DNA of 64,000 nt. It comes from Paraburkholderia sp. PGU19. GTDB taxonomy: Bacteria; Pseudomonadota; Gammaproteobacteria; Burkholderiales; Burkholderiaceae. Of the stretch, positions 36,241 to 43,845 are shown one piece after another. The stretch's first letter is position 1; every line of letters starts with the position of its first letter. A program made the position numbers and the translations under genes. Location: the NCBI RefSeq assembly GCF_013426915.1, contig NZ_AP023179.1, forward strand, positions 2,232,001-2,296,000. The letters run 5' to 3'. Under the pieces are notes generated by a model that worked only from the letters and a program-made list of their open reading frames with translations, did no database searches and was not told the DNA's origin.

Positions 36241-36516
36241 GCGCGCGCCGGGAGAGTCGGGAGCCGGCGGGTCGCGCCGGGGACGGCACATTATGTCGGC
36301 GATTGCAGTCCGTGACAAAGCGCGGCTCGGCGGGCGCATCGCCAATCTGGTGCAAGAACGAGTGAGTCCCAGGCGCCCGGCGCAGCGTACTTTCGGGCTG
36401 CGTTCCGTTGCGCTCGTTCGCCAATCACCGCGTTATGAATTCGAAGGGAAATATTAAGCAAATCATAGGAATATGCCCGTTTTTGGGATAAGCAAATGCC
36501 CCAATTCCGCACTCAT
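36241..36516. other. Divergent intergenic region, HK side
   Basis: The left part of the 455-base gap between the kinase gene and amt. No credible gene is present. The part nearer amt carries the regulatory sites listed separately. Confidence 0.4.
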
Positions 36517-36533
36517 GCACATTCTCGGTGCCG
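36517..36533. promoter_or_regulatory. Candidate NtrC-binding site upstream of amt
   Basis: TGCACATTCTCGGTGCC resembles the NtrC enhancer consensus (TGCAC-N7-GTGCA), with one mismatch in the right half-site. It lies about 108 bp upstream of the sigma-54 promoter, a usual enhancer distance. Confidence 0.55.
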
Positions 36534-36640
36534 CGATGGCGGACGTGTGTCGCGTGAACTAACGAACGGAAACACCACGAGACCACGCCAGCCCATTCCA
36601 GTGCAGCCTCGCACCGACAACACGCGTCCGCGCATCTATT

Positions 36641-36656
36641 TGGCCCACTTCTTGCA
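36641..36656 (+). promoter_or_regulatory. Sigma-54 promoter of amt
   Basis: TGGCCCACTTCTTGCA contains GG and GC separated by exactly 10 bases, as required for -24/-12 promoters (consensus TGGCACG-N4-TTGC). A start near 36666 leaves a leader of about 30 nt before the amt ATG. Confidence 0.7.
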
Positions 36657-36695
36657 TTCGATGCCCGCTTTTTGCGCATCGCAGGAATCAAACGG

Positions 36696-37898
36696 ATGGA
36701 CAGTCTGAAAACCGGTACCGATACCCTCTTTCTTCTGCTCGGCGCGGCGATGGTGCTCGCGATGCACGCGGGCTTCGCGTTCCTCGAGCTGGGCACGGTC
36801 CGCAAGAAAAATCAGGTCAACGCGCTGGTGAAGATTCTGGTCGACTTTTCGGTATCGACGATTGCCTATTTCTTCATCGGCTACACGATCGCCTACGGCG
36901 TCCAGTTCTACGGCAGCGCCGAGACGCTCGCCGCGCACAACGGCTATGCGCTGGTGCGCTTTTTCTTCCTGCTGACGTTCGCCGCCGCGATTCCCGCGAT
37001 CGTGTCGGGCGGCATCGCCGAGCGCTCGAAGTTCAACCCGCAGCTGTTCGCGACCTTCGTGCTGGTCGGCTTCATCTACCCGTTCTTCGAGGGAATCGTC
37101 TGGAACGGCCACTTCGGCATCCAGACGTGGCTCACGCAGGCGCTCGGCGCGCCGTTCCATGATTTCGCGGGCTCCGTGGTCGTGCACGCGTTCGGCGGCT
37201 GGGTTGCGCTGCCCGCCGTGATGCTGCTCGGCGCGCGCCACGGCCGCTATACGCGCGACGGCCGCATCGCCGCGCACCCGCCGTCGAACATTCCGTTTCT
37301 CGCGCTCGGCGCGTGGGTGCTGGCCGTCGGCTGGTTCGGCTTCAACGTGATGAGCGCGCAGACCATCGACAAGATCAGCGGCCTCGTCGCCGTCAACTCG
37401 CTGATGGCGATGGTCGGCGGCACGCTGACCGCGTGGCTCGCGGGCCGCAACGACCCGGGCTTCACGTACAACGGCCCGCTCGCGGGACTGGTGGCCGTAT
37501 GCGCCGGCTCAGACGTGATGCATCCGCTCGGCGCGCTGTTGACGGGCGCCGTCGCGGGACTGCTGTTCGTCTATATGTTCACGATCGTGCAGAACCGCTG
37601 GCGCATCGACGACGTGCTCGGCGTGTGGCCGCTGCACGGCCTGTGCGGTGCATGGGGCGGCATCGCGGCGGGGATTTTCGGCCTGCACGCGCTGGGCGGG
37701 CTGGGCGGCGTCTCGTTCGCGGCGCAGGTGATCGGCACGCTCGGCGGCGTCGTGTTCGCGACGCTCGGCGGCACGATCGTCTACGGCGCGATCCGGATGA
37801 CGGTCGGACTGCGCATCGACCAGGAAAACGAGTTCAACGGCGCCGACCTGTCGATCCACAAGATCACGTCGACGCCGGAACGCGAGACGGTCGGCTGA
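36696..37898 (+). CDS. Ammonium transporter (Amt family)
   Basis: A 400-residue inner-membrane ammonium channel with about eleven transmembrane helices. Conserved family stretches are AMHAGFAFLELGTVRKKNQV, DFAGSVVVHAFGGWVALPAV (with one pore histidine), WFGFNVMSAQ and VWPLHGLCGAWGGIAAGIFG (with the second pore histidine). The C-terminus ends in a short cytoplasmic tail. No glnK gene is adjacent, unlike the usual glnK-amtB pair. The upstream sigma-54 promoter and NtrC-like site indicate induction under nitrogen limitation. The ATG at 36696 was chosen since the first membrane segment starts shortly after it. Confidence 0.93.
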   Translation: MDSLKTGTDTLFLLLGAAMVLAMHAGFAFLELGTVRKKNQVNALVKILVDFSVSTIAYFFIGYTIAYGVQFYGSAETLAAHNGYALVRFFFLLTFAAAIPAIVSGGIAERSKFNPQLFATFVLVGFIYPFFEGIVWNGHFGIQTWLTQALGAPFHDFAGSVVVHAFGGWVALPAVMLLGARHGRYTRDGRIAAHPPSNIPFLALGAWVLAVGWFGFNVMSAQTIDKISGLVAVNSLMAMVGGTLTAWLAGRNDPGFTYNGPLAGLVAVCAGSDVMHPLGALLTGAVAGLLFVYMFTIVQNRWRIDDVLGVWPLHGLCGAWGGIAAGIFGLHALGGLGGVSFAAQVIGTLGGVVFATLGGTIVYGAIRMTVGLRIDQENEFNGADLSIHKITSTPERETVG

Positions 37899-38027
37899 CG
37901 CCATCTGGCGCACCGCTGCAAGCCCGCCGCGTCTGGTGTAACCTCCCGTTTCAAGGATCGGGACATGCCCTTGGGCGCGCCGCCGATCCTTCATACAAAC
38001 GCGCGCGCCGATGATAGACTTGCGCGC

Positions 38028-38076
38028 GCCGGAGATGGCATTCTCCTAAACCGCCCTCGTGGCTGATGATGCCTGC
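38028..38076 (+). ncRNA. Fluoride riboswitch (crcB motif)
   Basis: The sequence carries the conserved crcB-motif elements in order: GGAGATGGCATTCTCC at 38031-38046 (stem with the invariant GATGG), TAAACCGCC at 38047-38055 and GGCTGATGATGCCTGC at 38061-38076. It lies 80 bp upstream of crcB, as expected for this family. Fluoride binding normally turns on fluoride exporter expression. The expression platform is not obvious by eye. Confidence 0.92.
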
Positions 38077-38156
38077 TTCGCCCGGACCTGCGGACGTTGC
38101 AGCGTCACGCCTCGCCGCAGCCCGGTTCGTCGATGTTCGGCTTTCCAGGTTTGCTC

Positions 38157-38537
38157 ATGTATCTGTCCATTCTTGCCGTCGGTATCGGCGGCGCACTCGG
38201 TTCGCTGTTTCGCTGGTTCCTCGGTCTGCGCCTCAACGCGCTCTTTCCGGCGCTGCCGCTCGGCACGCTCGCGTCGAATGTGATCGCGGGTTACATCATC
38301 GGCGTGGCCGTCGCGTATTTCGGGCGCAATCCGCAGATCGCGCCCGAATGGCGGCTCTTCATCATCACAGGACTGATGGGCGGCCTGTCGACCTTCTCCA
38401 CGTTCTCCGCCGAAGTCGTCCAGCATCTGCAGCAAGGGCGCCTCAACTGGGCCGCTGGGGAGATTGCGATTCACGTGGCGGCGTCCGTCATCATGACCGT
38501 GCTCGGGATCGCGACGGTCGCTGTCGTCTCGCGCTGA
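38157..38537 (+). CDS. crcB: Fluoride ion exporter CrcB (Fluc)
   Basis: A dual-topology inner-membrane fluoride channel of about 126 residues with four transmembrane helices. Conserved Fluc motifs are [36 protein letters not shown] with the key Asn, and [20 protein letters not shown], which contains the GxxGGLTTFSTF signature lining the pore. I chose the ATG at 38157 because an AGG ribosome site lies seven bases upstream. Starts at 38133 and 38097 lack one. Expression is controlled by the fluoride riboswitch directly upstream. Confidence 0.95.
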   Translation: MYLSILAVGIGGALGSLFRWFLGLRLNALFPALPLGTLASNVIAGYIIGVAVAYFGRNPQIAPEWRLFIITGLMGGLSTFSTFSAEVVQHLQQGRLNWAAGEIAIHVAASVIMTVLGIATVAVVSR

Positions 38538-38813
38538 ACGGCACGCACGCGCCGCCCGACAAGATCGCCACGATGATGACTGACACCCGCCGTTCATCAA
38601 AAGATCATCGCTGAACGCTGCCGCGTGTGCGTCGCGTGGCTGTATCATCGTCGTCATATGCTGCGGGCATCGTGACGACTCATCACGTACGCACCGCCGC
38701 CGAACGCGCGACGAACCTCGCATCGTCGCATCGTCGCCAAAAAAGGGCTTGGGCCGGACGGCGCGCGCTGCGCCCGCTTCGCGCGCATCCCATGCAAGCC
38801 AGCCGGGGACCTC

Positions 38814-39065
38814 TTGAAGTACAGATATCTTTCGCGTCGTTCGTTGCTTCCGCTGCGGCGCAGCGCAGAGGAGTTGTCGTTTGCGTTTTCGGAGCTGCTC
38901 GCGCAGCCGCTGAGCCGGCCCGAAGCGGCCGCACGTTTCGAAACCCTGTGGAACGAAGTCAACAACGCCGCGCAGTCATGCGACGACACCGACGCCGCCT
39001 TCACGTACATCGCGTTGCTGCACAGCATGGACCAGCGCTGGCGGTTCCTGAGATCGATGAACTAG
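38814..39065 (+). CDS. Small hypothetical protein, first of a tandem paralogous pair
   Basis: An 83-residue protein with a basic N-terminus (KYRYLSRRSLLPLRRS) and a helical core. The core contains FSELLAQPLSRPEAAARFET, LWNEVNNAAQS and FTYIALLHSM. Residues 17-73 align without gaps to the next gene with about 20 identities, including RSA, LL, FE, LW, the E-x-N pair and YIALL. The start is a TTG at 38814 preceded by GGGG. No signal peptide or membrane segment is visible, so it is probably cytoplasmic. No known family is recognised. Confidence 0.65.
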   Translation: MKYRYLSRRSLLPLRRSAEELSFAFSELLAQPLSRPEAAARFETLWNEVNNAAQSCDDTDAAFTYIALLHSMDQRWRFLRSMN

Positions 39066-39078
39066 CGGGCAAACGACC

Positions 39079-39336
39079 GTGTCCTCCCATCAGTCCGATA
39101 ACGAGCAAACCAACGCGACCGCGCGGCCAGCCCGCTCCGCCGACGAAATCGAAAAGGACTTTCTGGATTTGCTGGTGTCGGGCATTCCGCCCGACGTCGC
39201 GCACGACAAGTTCGAGCGCCTGTGGGACGAGACGAACGCCCTCGCCGCATCGTGGATGATGACGGCGCAAGGGCTTCCATATATCGCGCTGCTCAAGCGC
39301 ATGCATACGGCGTTCGCGGAGCGCTTTCCGCACTGA
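39079..39336 (+). CDS. Small hypothetical protein, second of a tandem paralogous pair
   Basis: An 85-residue, more acidic paralogue of the preceding protein, 13 bp downstream. After a polar N-terminus the conserved core reads FLDLLVSGIPPDVAHDKFER, LWDETNALAASW and LPYIALLKRMHTAF. The start is a GTG at 39079 with a poor ribosome site, so coupling to the first gene is likely. The shared FE-x-LW and YIALL motifs define a small helical domain of unknown function. A GC-rich hairpin follows the stop. Confidence 0.65.
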   Translation: MSSHQSDNEQTNATARPARSADEIEKDFLDLLVSGIPPDVAHDKFERLWDETNALAASWMMTAQGLPYIALLKRMHTAFAERFPH

Positions 39337-39365
39337 GCGGCTGAGCGCGAATGGCTCTCTGGCAA

Positions 39366-39390
39366 CGCGGCGGCACGCGTGGCCGCCGCG
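39366..39390. terminator. GC-rich hairpin between convergent genes
   Basis: CGCGGCGGC-ACGCGTG-GCCGCCGCG is a perfect 9-bp stem between the small-protein pair and the convergent histone-like gene. It has no T tract, so it may act as a weak bidirectional end. Confidence 0.45.
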
Positions 39391-39397
39391 CCACAGC

Positions 39398-40066
39398 TTA
39401 CGACTTCGCGGGACGCCCCGTCTTTACCGCTTCGAGTTCCTGCACGGCCGCGATCAGCCGTTTGGCGGGCGACACGGCGAGCAGATTCAGACCCGCGCGC
39501 AGCAATTCGCTCTTCTTCACGGAAAGGCCCGCGTCGAGGCAACGCTGCTTGAGTTCGGCGATCTTTGCGTAGTCGGATTTGGGCATCGTGAAGCTGTCGC
39601 GAACGACTTTTTCCTTCTCCTTCTTCACGCGCGCCTTTTTCTCGGCGGCGGTAGCGGGTGCCGCCGGTGCGGTCTTCGCAGTCTTCGCGGTCTTGACGGC
39701 CTTGGCTTCCTTAGGCGCCTTCGCAGGCTTCGCGTTCGCGGCAGGGCTCGCGCTGTTGGCTGCCTTTTCTGCCTTTTCTGCCTTTTCTGCCTTTTCCGCC
39801 TTTGCGCTCTTCACCGCTTTCACAGCGCCCGCAGTGCTCGTAGTGCCGGCGGCCTTCGCGGGTTTGGCGGCTTTGGCGGTCTTCGGGCTTGCGCTTGCCG
39901 CTTCCGGCGCGCTCACGGGCGCCTGCCCGGCCGCCGCTGCTTTCTTCGCTTCCGGGGTCTGCGAAGCCTTTACTGCAGGCTTTTTCGTTTCGGTAGCCGG
40001 TTCCTTCGCGCTCTTCGGGAAGTGGAAGGCCTTCTTGGTGGGTTCCTTGATTCGTGGCGTGCTCAT
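39398..40066 (-). CDS. Histone-like protein: Lys/Ala-rich tail plus ribbon-helix-helix-like domain
   Basis: A 222-residue DNA-associated protein. Residues 1-150 are Lys/Ala/Pro-rich and repetitive, like histone H1 tails (KAEKAEKAEKAEKAANSAS). Residues 155-222 form a distinct domain: RDSFTMPKSDYAKIAELKQR followed by SVKKSELLRAGLNLLAVSPA. This pattern (a strand, then two helices around a K-S-E-L-L-R core) fits a ribbon-helix-helix fold. I infer a nucleoid-binding protein. A TATACT -10-like box lies about 30 bp upstream (minus strand). The CHAD-domain gene lies upstream on the same strand with an 89-bp gap. Confidence 0.8.
   Translation of the reverse strand: MSTPRIKEPTKKAFHFPKSAKEPATETKKPAVKASQTPEAKKAAAAGQAPVSAPEAASASPKTAKAAKPAKAAGTTSTAGAVKAVKSAKAEKAEKAEKAEKAANSASPAANAKPAKAPKEAKAVKTAKTAKTAPAAPATAAEKKARVKKEKEKVVRDSFTMPKSDYAKIAELKQRCLDAGLSVKKSELLRAGLNLLAVSPAKRLIAAVQELEAVKTGRPAKS
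39761..39796. repeat. 9-bp tandem repeat inside the histone-like gene
   Basis: Four perfect copies of TGCCTTTTC encode the KAE repeat of the lysine/alanine tail. Copy number could vary between strains without breaking the frame. Confidence 0.9.
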
Positions 40067-40155
40067 CGTGTTTCCTCGTTAACGGTATAAACAGTATATA
40101 CGGTTTATCGGACAGTGCCGCGCGCCATAAAGTGTTGTGTGGAAGACAGCGCCCG

Positions 40156-41040
40156 CTAAGCTTCGTGCAGCAAACGCACCGCCTCGCGCCAGCGCGCCTT
40201 GCGGCACTCTTTCAGAAAGACGAGCGCTGCGTGCGCCTCGGTTTCATCGGAGAACAGGCTGGTGTTTTCGCGCAACAACGCAATGCTTGCCGTCACGTCG
40301 TTGAGTTCGCCGAAGCACTGCTGCAGTTTCTTGAGACGCTTCAACGTCTGGTCGTGACCGACGTCATCGAGCACGGGGCCGAAAAACTCGATCAGATAGC
40401 GAACCTTCTTGCCCGCCTTGCGCACGTCGTGAAGCGCATCGTAGTCGGCGCGTTTCGCGCGGGACGCCGTGCGCATCCGCTTTCGCAACGACTTTTCGGC
40501 GGCACGCACGCGCTTTGCTGCGAACTTCCGCAATGCGTGCCTTTCGGGCGCCGTGTTCAATTCCTTCGATGTGCTTGCGAGCGCGCCATGCAGCACGTTG
40601 CGTATGTCCGCGTTGACGAGCGTCTCGCGGCTCGCCGCCAGCGCGCGCTCGCGCGCTTCGAGCAGGCAGGCGGGTGCGGCGCTCGTCACGCCCTCTTCAC
40701 CGTTTTCGCTCTTTGCGTTGGTCTCGCCCGCCAGCAGTTCCAGCAGGATGTCCCAGTCGCGTGTCTTACCGGCGGCATCGGCGAGAAAGCGGTACAGCGC
40801 GCGCTGCCGCGTGTTTTCCTGCCTGTCGAGCAGCGGACCATACGCCCACCACAACGAGCGCAAGCGCCGCAGCGCAACGCGCAGTTGATGCAGGGATTCC
40901 GGCGAAGCGTCGGCGTGAATGGATGCGTTGTGCGAAAGCGCTTCGTCGACGAGCGGCGCTGCGAGCGCGGCGAACGTCGACTCCGCTTGCGCCTCGCCGC
41001 CGGAGTCGGCGACATCATGCGCGCGATCGTCGTGTTTCAT
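40156..41040 (-). CDS. CHAD-domain protein
   Basis: A 294-residue helical protein of the CHAD family, whose members bind inorganic polyphosphate through conserved histidines and basic residues. The first repeat contains SLHQLRVALRRLRSLWWAYG and the second DALHDVRKAGKKVRYLIEFF; both carry the H-x-x-R-x-x-x-R/K signature. The product is rich in Arg/Lys patches. I placed the start at the ATG at 41040 because the CHAD similarity begins soon after; the longer upstream frame is arginine-rich noise. No CYTH partner domain is present. It is codirectional with the histone-like gene. Confidence 0.9.
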   Translation of the reverse strand: MKHDDRAHDVADSGGEAQAESTFAALAAPLVDEALSHNASIHADASPESLHQLRVALRRLRSLWWAYGPLLDRQENTRQRALYRFLADAAGKTRDWDILLELLAGETNAKSENGEEGVTSAAPACLLEARERALAASRETLVNADIRNVLHGALASTSKELNTAPERHALRKFAAKRVRAAEKSLRKRMRTASRAKRADYDALHDVRKAGKKVRYLIEFFGPVLDDVGHDQTLKRLKKLQQCFGELNDVTASIALLRENTSLFSDETEAHAALVFLKECRKARWREAVRLLHEA

Positions 41041-41150
41041 GGGGCCTCGTATCGGGAGCGACAGCAAGATGCCTTGTGATGCATCGACCGATGCAGCAGA
41101 CATCATACGCTTTCCCGATCGCGCCAAAATCGCGACTTCGGGTGCTGCGT

Positions 41151-42008
41151 CTATCTGTCCTGCGGCAGGTTGCGTGCGACGAACGTCGGCAGATCCATCA
41201 CGAGACAGAAGCTCTCGCCTGCCGCGAGCACGCAGTCGACTGGAACCGCCGCGCCCTCGTCTCGGGGCGCCTTGCGTCGCAATGCGACGACGCCCTGAAT
41301 CCAGCGCTGGAATGCGGGTAACGGCCATCCGCACCACGCGACGTCCACCACTGCCACTTCCACGTTTTCCTCCTGCAGCCAGCCGCCGATGTAGTTGCGT
41401 GCGCGCAGTTGCAACCGCGGCAACGGCATCGTCTGCGAAACGCTCGCCACATCGACATGCCCGCTTTCGCTCGCCATGCTTTCGGCGGGAGCCAGATAGA
41501 TGAAATAGTGCGGCGCGAGTATCCGCGTGCTGGCGAGCCTATCAACCGCGCCACCTTCGACGCGACGCTCGGACAACACGAACGCGTGCGCGTCGGGCGC
41601 CGTGTGCGCGCGCATCTCTGTCAGCTTGACGCGTAGCGCTTGAATTTTCTGCTTGCACGCATTCGTCCAGCGCTGTTCGGCATCGTTGAAATCGAGTTCG
41701 AGCGTGCTGAGGTCGCCCGGATGCACGGCCTTCGCATCCGCGAGCGCGCGTCGCGCCGCGACGATTGCCTTCGGCGCGCTCAGCGAGATGTATCGCGACA
41801 ACTCGCGGCCGATGTCGTCGTCATCGATCCGGTATTCGAGCAGGCACCAGCGCAACGACGGATCGTGCATGGCCGCGTCGGCGCGCACGACACGTCCGCC
41901 GAGCGCCATCGTCGCGTACAGATATTCGACTGTCTTGCGCGTCGTCGACGCTGGCTGTTGATGTGGTGCAAGTGCGGGCTGGCTGAGATTCAGGGCGTCC
42001 ATGTTCAT
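41151..42008 (-). CDS. Hypothetical protein, 285 residues
   Basis: A soluble protein that I cannot assign. Starting at MNMDALNLSQPALAPHQQPA, it contains LRWCLLEYRIDDDDIGRELS, LSTLELDFNDAEQRWTNACK and a C-terminal EVAVVDVAWCGWPLPAFQRW region. It lacks a signal peptide and membrane segments. The ATG at 42008 was preferred to an upstream start at 42209, whose extra sequence is arginine-rich and unlike protein. Ribosome site is weak. It may be cotranscribed with the CHAD gene (110-bp gap). Confidence 0.6.
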   Translation of the reverse strand: MNMDALNLSQPALAPHQQPASTTRKTVEYLYATMALGGRVVRADAAMHDPSLRWCLLEYRIDDDDIGRELSRYISLSAPKAIVAARRALADAKAVHPGDLSTLELDFNDAEQRWTNACKQKIQALRVKLTEMRAHTAPDAHAFVLSERRVEGGAVDRLASTRILAPHYFIYLAPAESMASESGHVDVASVSQTMPLPRLQLRARNYIGGWLQEENVEVAVVDVAWCGWPLPAFQRWIQGVVALRRKAPRDEGAAVPVDCVLAAGESFCLVMDLPTFVARNLPQDR

Positions 42009-42220
42009 TCCGGCGTCGGGGTTCACATTGCCGCGCGCCGGTTCAATCGACGCAAGCTGATAACCCAGCACAGCTAAAACTACGCCACGTGTCTGGCGCC
42101 CCGCTCGCCGACCAGGATGCACACGCAAGTCACGCTCCCTCGCGCGTCGCCTGAACGGACAGGAGCGGACAGGCACGCCGGATGCGCTATGCATCCCGTG
42201 AACTTCCAAAGGAGGAAATC

Positions 42221-42688
42221 ATGACCATACTTGACCCGAAAATGAACCCGGCTCGTGGGGGCGCAGGCATCGTCGGCGGTGGCGTGGGCGAAGGTCCGGG
42301 GCCTGAAGTGATGGCCGCGGCGACGCTGGATGGCAACAAGGTCGTCTCGTCGGACGGCGAACATGTCGGCAAGATCTCGGACATCATGCTCGACGTGCGC
42401 AGCGGACGCGTCGCCTATGCGGTGCTGTCGGAGGGCGGTTTCCTCGGCATGGGCAGCAATCTGCACGCGATCCCCTGGAGCGCGCTGACGCTCGATACCG
42501 ACGAGAAGGTATTCCGCGTCGATATCACCGCGCAACGCATCAAGGACGAACCGGGCTTCGACAAGGATCATTGGCCGTCGATGGCCGACGAGACATGGGG
42601 CACGCAGATGCACCAGTACTACAACCGCGATCCGTACTGGACGACGACGTCGGTCGATCCTGTCGCGGTACGGGATCGGGGGCTGTGA
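42221..42688 (+). CDS. PRC-barrel domain protein
   Basis: A 155-residue protein with a PRC-barrel domain at about residues 32-110. The core is ATLDGNKVVSSDGEHVGKIS, DIMLDVRSGRVAYAVLSEGG and LHAIPWSALTLDTDEKVFRV. Such domains bind RNA or protein partners, for example in RimM and photosynthetic reaction centres, and in stand-alone form are often stress-related. The N-terminus is Gly-rich and the C-terminus aromatic (MHQYYNRDPYWTTTSVD). An AGGAGG ribosome site precedes the ATG at 42221. It is followed by a strong hairpin. Confidence 0.88.
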   Translation: MTILDPKMNPARGGAGIVGGGVGEGPGPEVMAAATLDGNKVVSSDGEHVGKISDIMLDVRSGRVAYAVLSEGGFLGMGSNLHAIPWSALTLDTDEKVFRVDITAQRIKDEPGFDKDHWPSMADETWGTQMHQYYNRDPYWTTTSVDPVAVRDRGL

Positions 42689-42780
42689 TCCCGCTTTGAC
42701 TTTCGGCTTCGGCCCAGCGTTCGCTCGTCATGTAGTGATCGGGCGAACGCTGATTCTTCTTTCCTTTGCCGATTTGCCGT

Positions 42781-42812
42781 CGCGGCGGCCGTCCTGCTGG
42801 ACGGCCGCCGCG
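42781..42812 (+). terminator. Very GC-rich terminator-like hairpin after the PRC-barrel gene
   Basis: CGCGGCGGCCGTCC-TGCT-GGACGGCCGCCGCG is a perfect 14-bp stem followed by TCCTTTC. The T tract is weak, but the stem is the strongest in the window. The rest of the 338-base gap (42689-43026) contains no gene. Confidence 0.65.
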
Positions 42813-43026
42813 TCCTTTCATGGATGCGCGACGTTGGATCGAACGCGGCACTCCGACACCAGCGCATGCGGAGTGTTTGTCCGCGGCGAACATCGACGCG
42901 TCCCGCCGGCCACCCGGATCGGGACGCACAACCGGCCGCAGCCCCGCCGGTGCTCATTGAAGCGACGCAGGCATCACCGTCGGCACGGTCATTGCACTTG
43001 TTGGCCATAACTAACAGGAGCAGGAC

Positions 43027-43278
43027 ATGATGCGCCATTTTCCGCATGCAGCCGAACCGAGGTCGATTCGCACGACGACCATCGTCGCCATCGCCGCGCT
43101 AGCCCTTATCGCCGCTTGCGGGACGGGGATTGCCGCACTTTTCGGGCTTCTGCCCGAATCAGAAAATGTCGCGGTCACGGTGACCACGATCCCGCTGGTC
43201 GATATCTGGCGAAATGAGTCGAGCGCACCTATCCGGCCGCAGTCTGAAAACCGGGATTCGGAGATGCCCGTGGAGTAA
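43027..43278 (+). CDS. Small single-pass membrane protein
   Basis: An 83-residue protein. Residues 15-41 form one transmembrane segment (RTTTIVAIAALALIAACGTG, then IAALFGLL). The remaining 40 residues are polar and end SENRDSEMPVE. A cysteine lies inside the segment, but the sequence around it does not match a clean lipobox. An AGGAGCAGGAC ribosome region precedes the ATG at 43027. No family recognised. Probably inner membrane with the C-terminus outside. Confidence 0.6.
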   Translation: MMRHFPHAAEPRSIRTTTIVAIAALALIAACGTGIAALFGLLPESENVAVTVTTIPLVDIWRNESSAPIRPQSENRDSEMPVE

Positions 43279-43477
43279 TCACCGGCACGGTTGACGCGAG
43301 TCGAATCGAACGTTTCGCCTCAGCACGTCCCCGCTTCACGACACCCTCCGCCTCTTCCCTTCCAGTCGCAAACGCGCAGCGAACCGTCGGAAATCGATCC
43401 GGCGAAAACCCGTCATGGTTCTCCGACGATCCCATAAAGCGGACCCGGTTACGGGTGGAAAGCCCAATTCAAAAGCA

Positions 43478-43650
43478 CAAAAAAAAGGCGCCATGTTTCC
43501 ATGGCGCCTTCAAAAAGTTCTAGCCATTCCGAGGGCCGTGCTAGAACCTGAGAGACGGTACTGAAAAACTGCCTGGAAAGCGGCGCCGCGGCGGCTGCAT
43601 CTGCTTTTGATGCGCGCGCGATTACTGCACACTTTCGAAATATAGTTCCA
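43478..43650 (-). ncRNA. Candidate small RNA ending in a strong terminator
   Basis: On the minus strand AAGGCGCCATG-GAAA-CATGGCGCCTT (43485-43510) is followed by eight or nine T residues and looks like an intrinsic terminator with no protein gene ahead of it. Just before it GTTCTAGC and GCTAGAAC (43517-43547) form a second hairpin followed by TTTTT. A TTGACT -35 box lies at 43673-43678 with AAAAAT or TAAAAA as possible -10. The coordinates of the 5' end are inferred. The 77-residue frame on this strand runs through the terminator and does not look like protein. Confidence 0.5.
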
Positions 43651-43820
43651 TTTTTTATGGTAATGCTGACTAAGTCAAGCAAAATTTAATCGCCGCAGAC
43701 TGCTCGAAAATTACATTCCTATACAATGAATCGTCGTAGGAAAAAGGGACTTAGGCCTTGCTGAGAGAGGGCCTGGGGCGCTTTCAGGAAGTCACTGCCC
43801 TGAAACGTGTTCCACAATAT

Positions 43821-43835
43821 TGAAATAACGTTTCA
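43821..43835. promoter_or_regulatory. Candidate IclR-type operator
   Basis: TGAAATAACGTTTCA is a 15-bp palindrome with 5-bp arms, similar in size and sequence to the E. coli IclR consensus (TGGAAATNATTTCCA). It lies directly upstream of the iclR-family start. A second dyad, TTTCAGG...CCTGAAA, lies at about 43781-43805. A TATACAAT -10-like box is at 43721-43728. Confidence 0.45.
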
Positions 43836-43845
43836 TAAAAACCAC

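Noticed and set aside
43449..43682. A 77-residue minus-strand protein
   Set aside because: The frame runs through a strong intrinsic terminator and lacks a ribosome site, so a noncoding RNA fits better.
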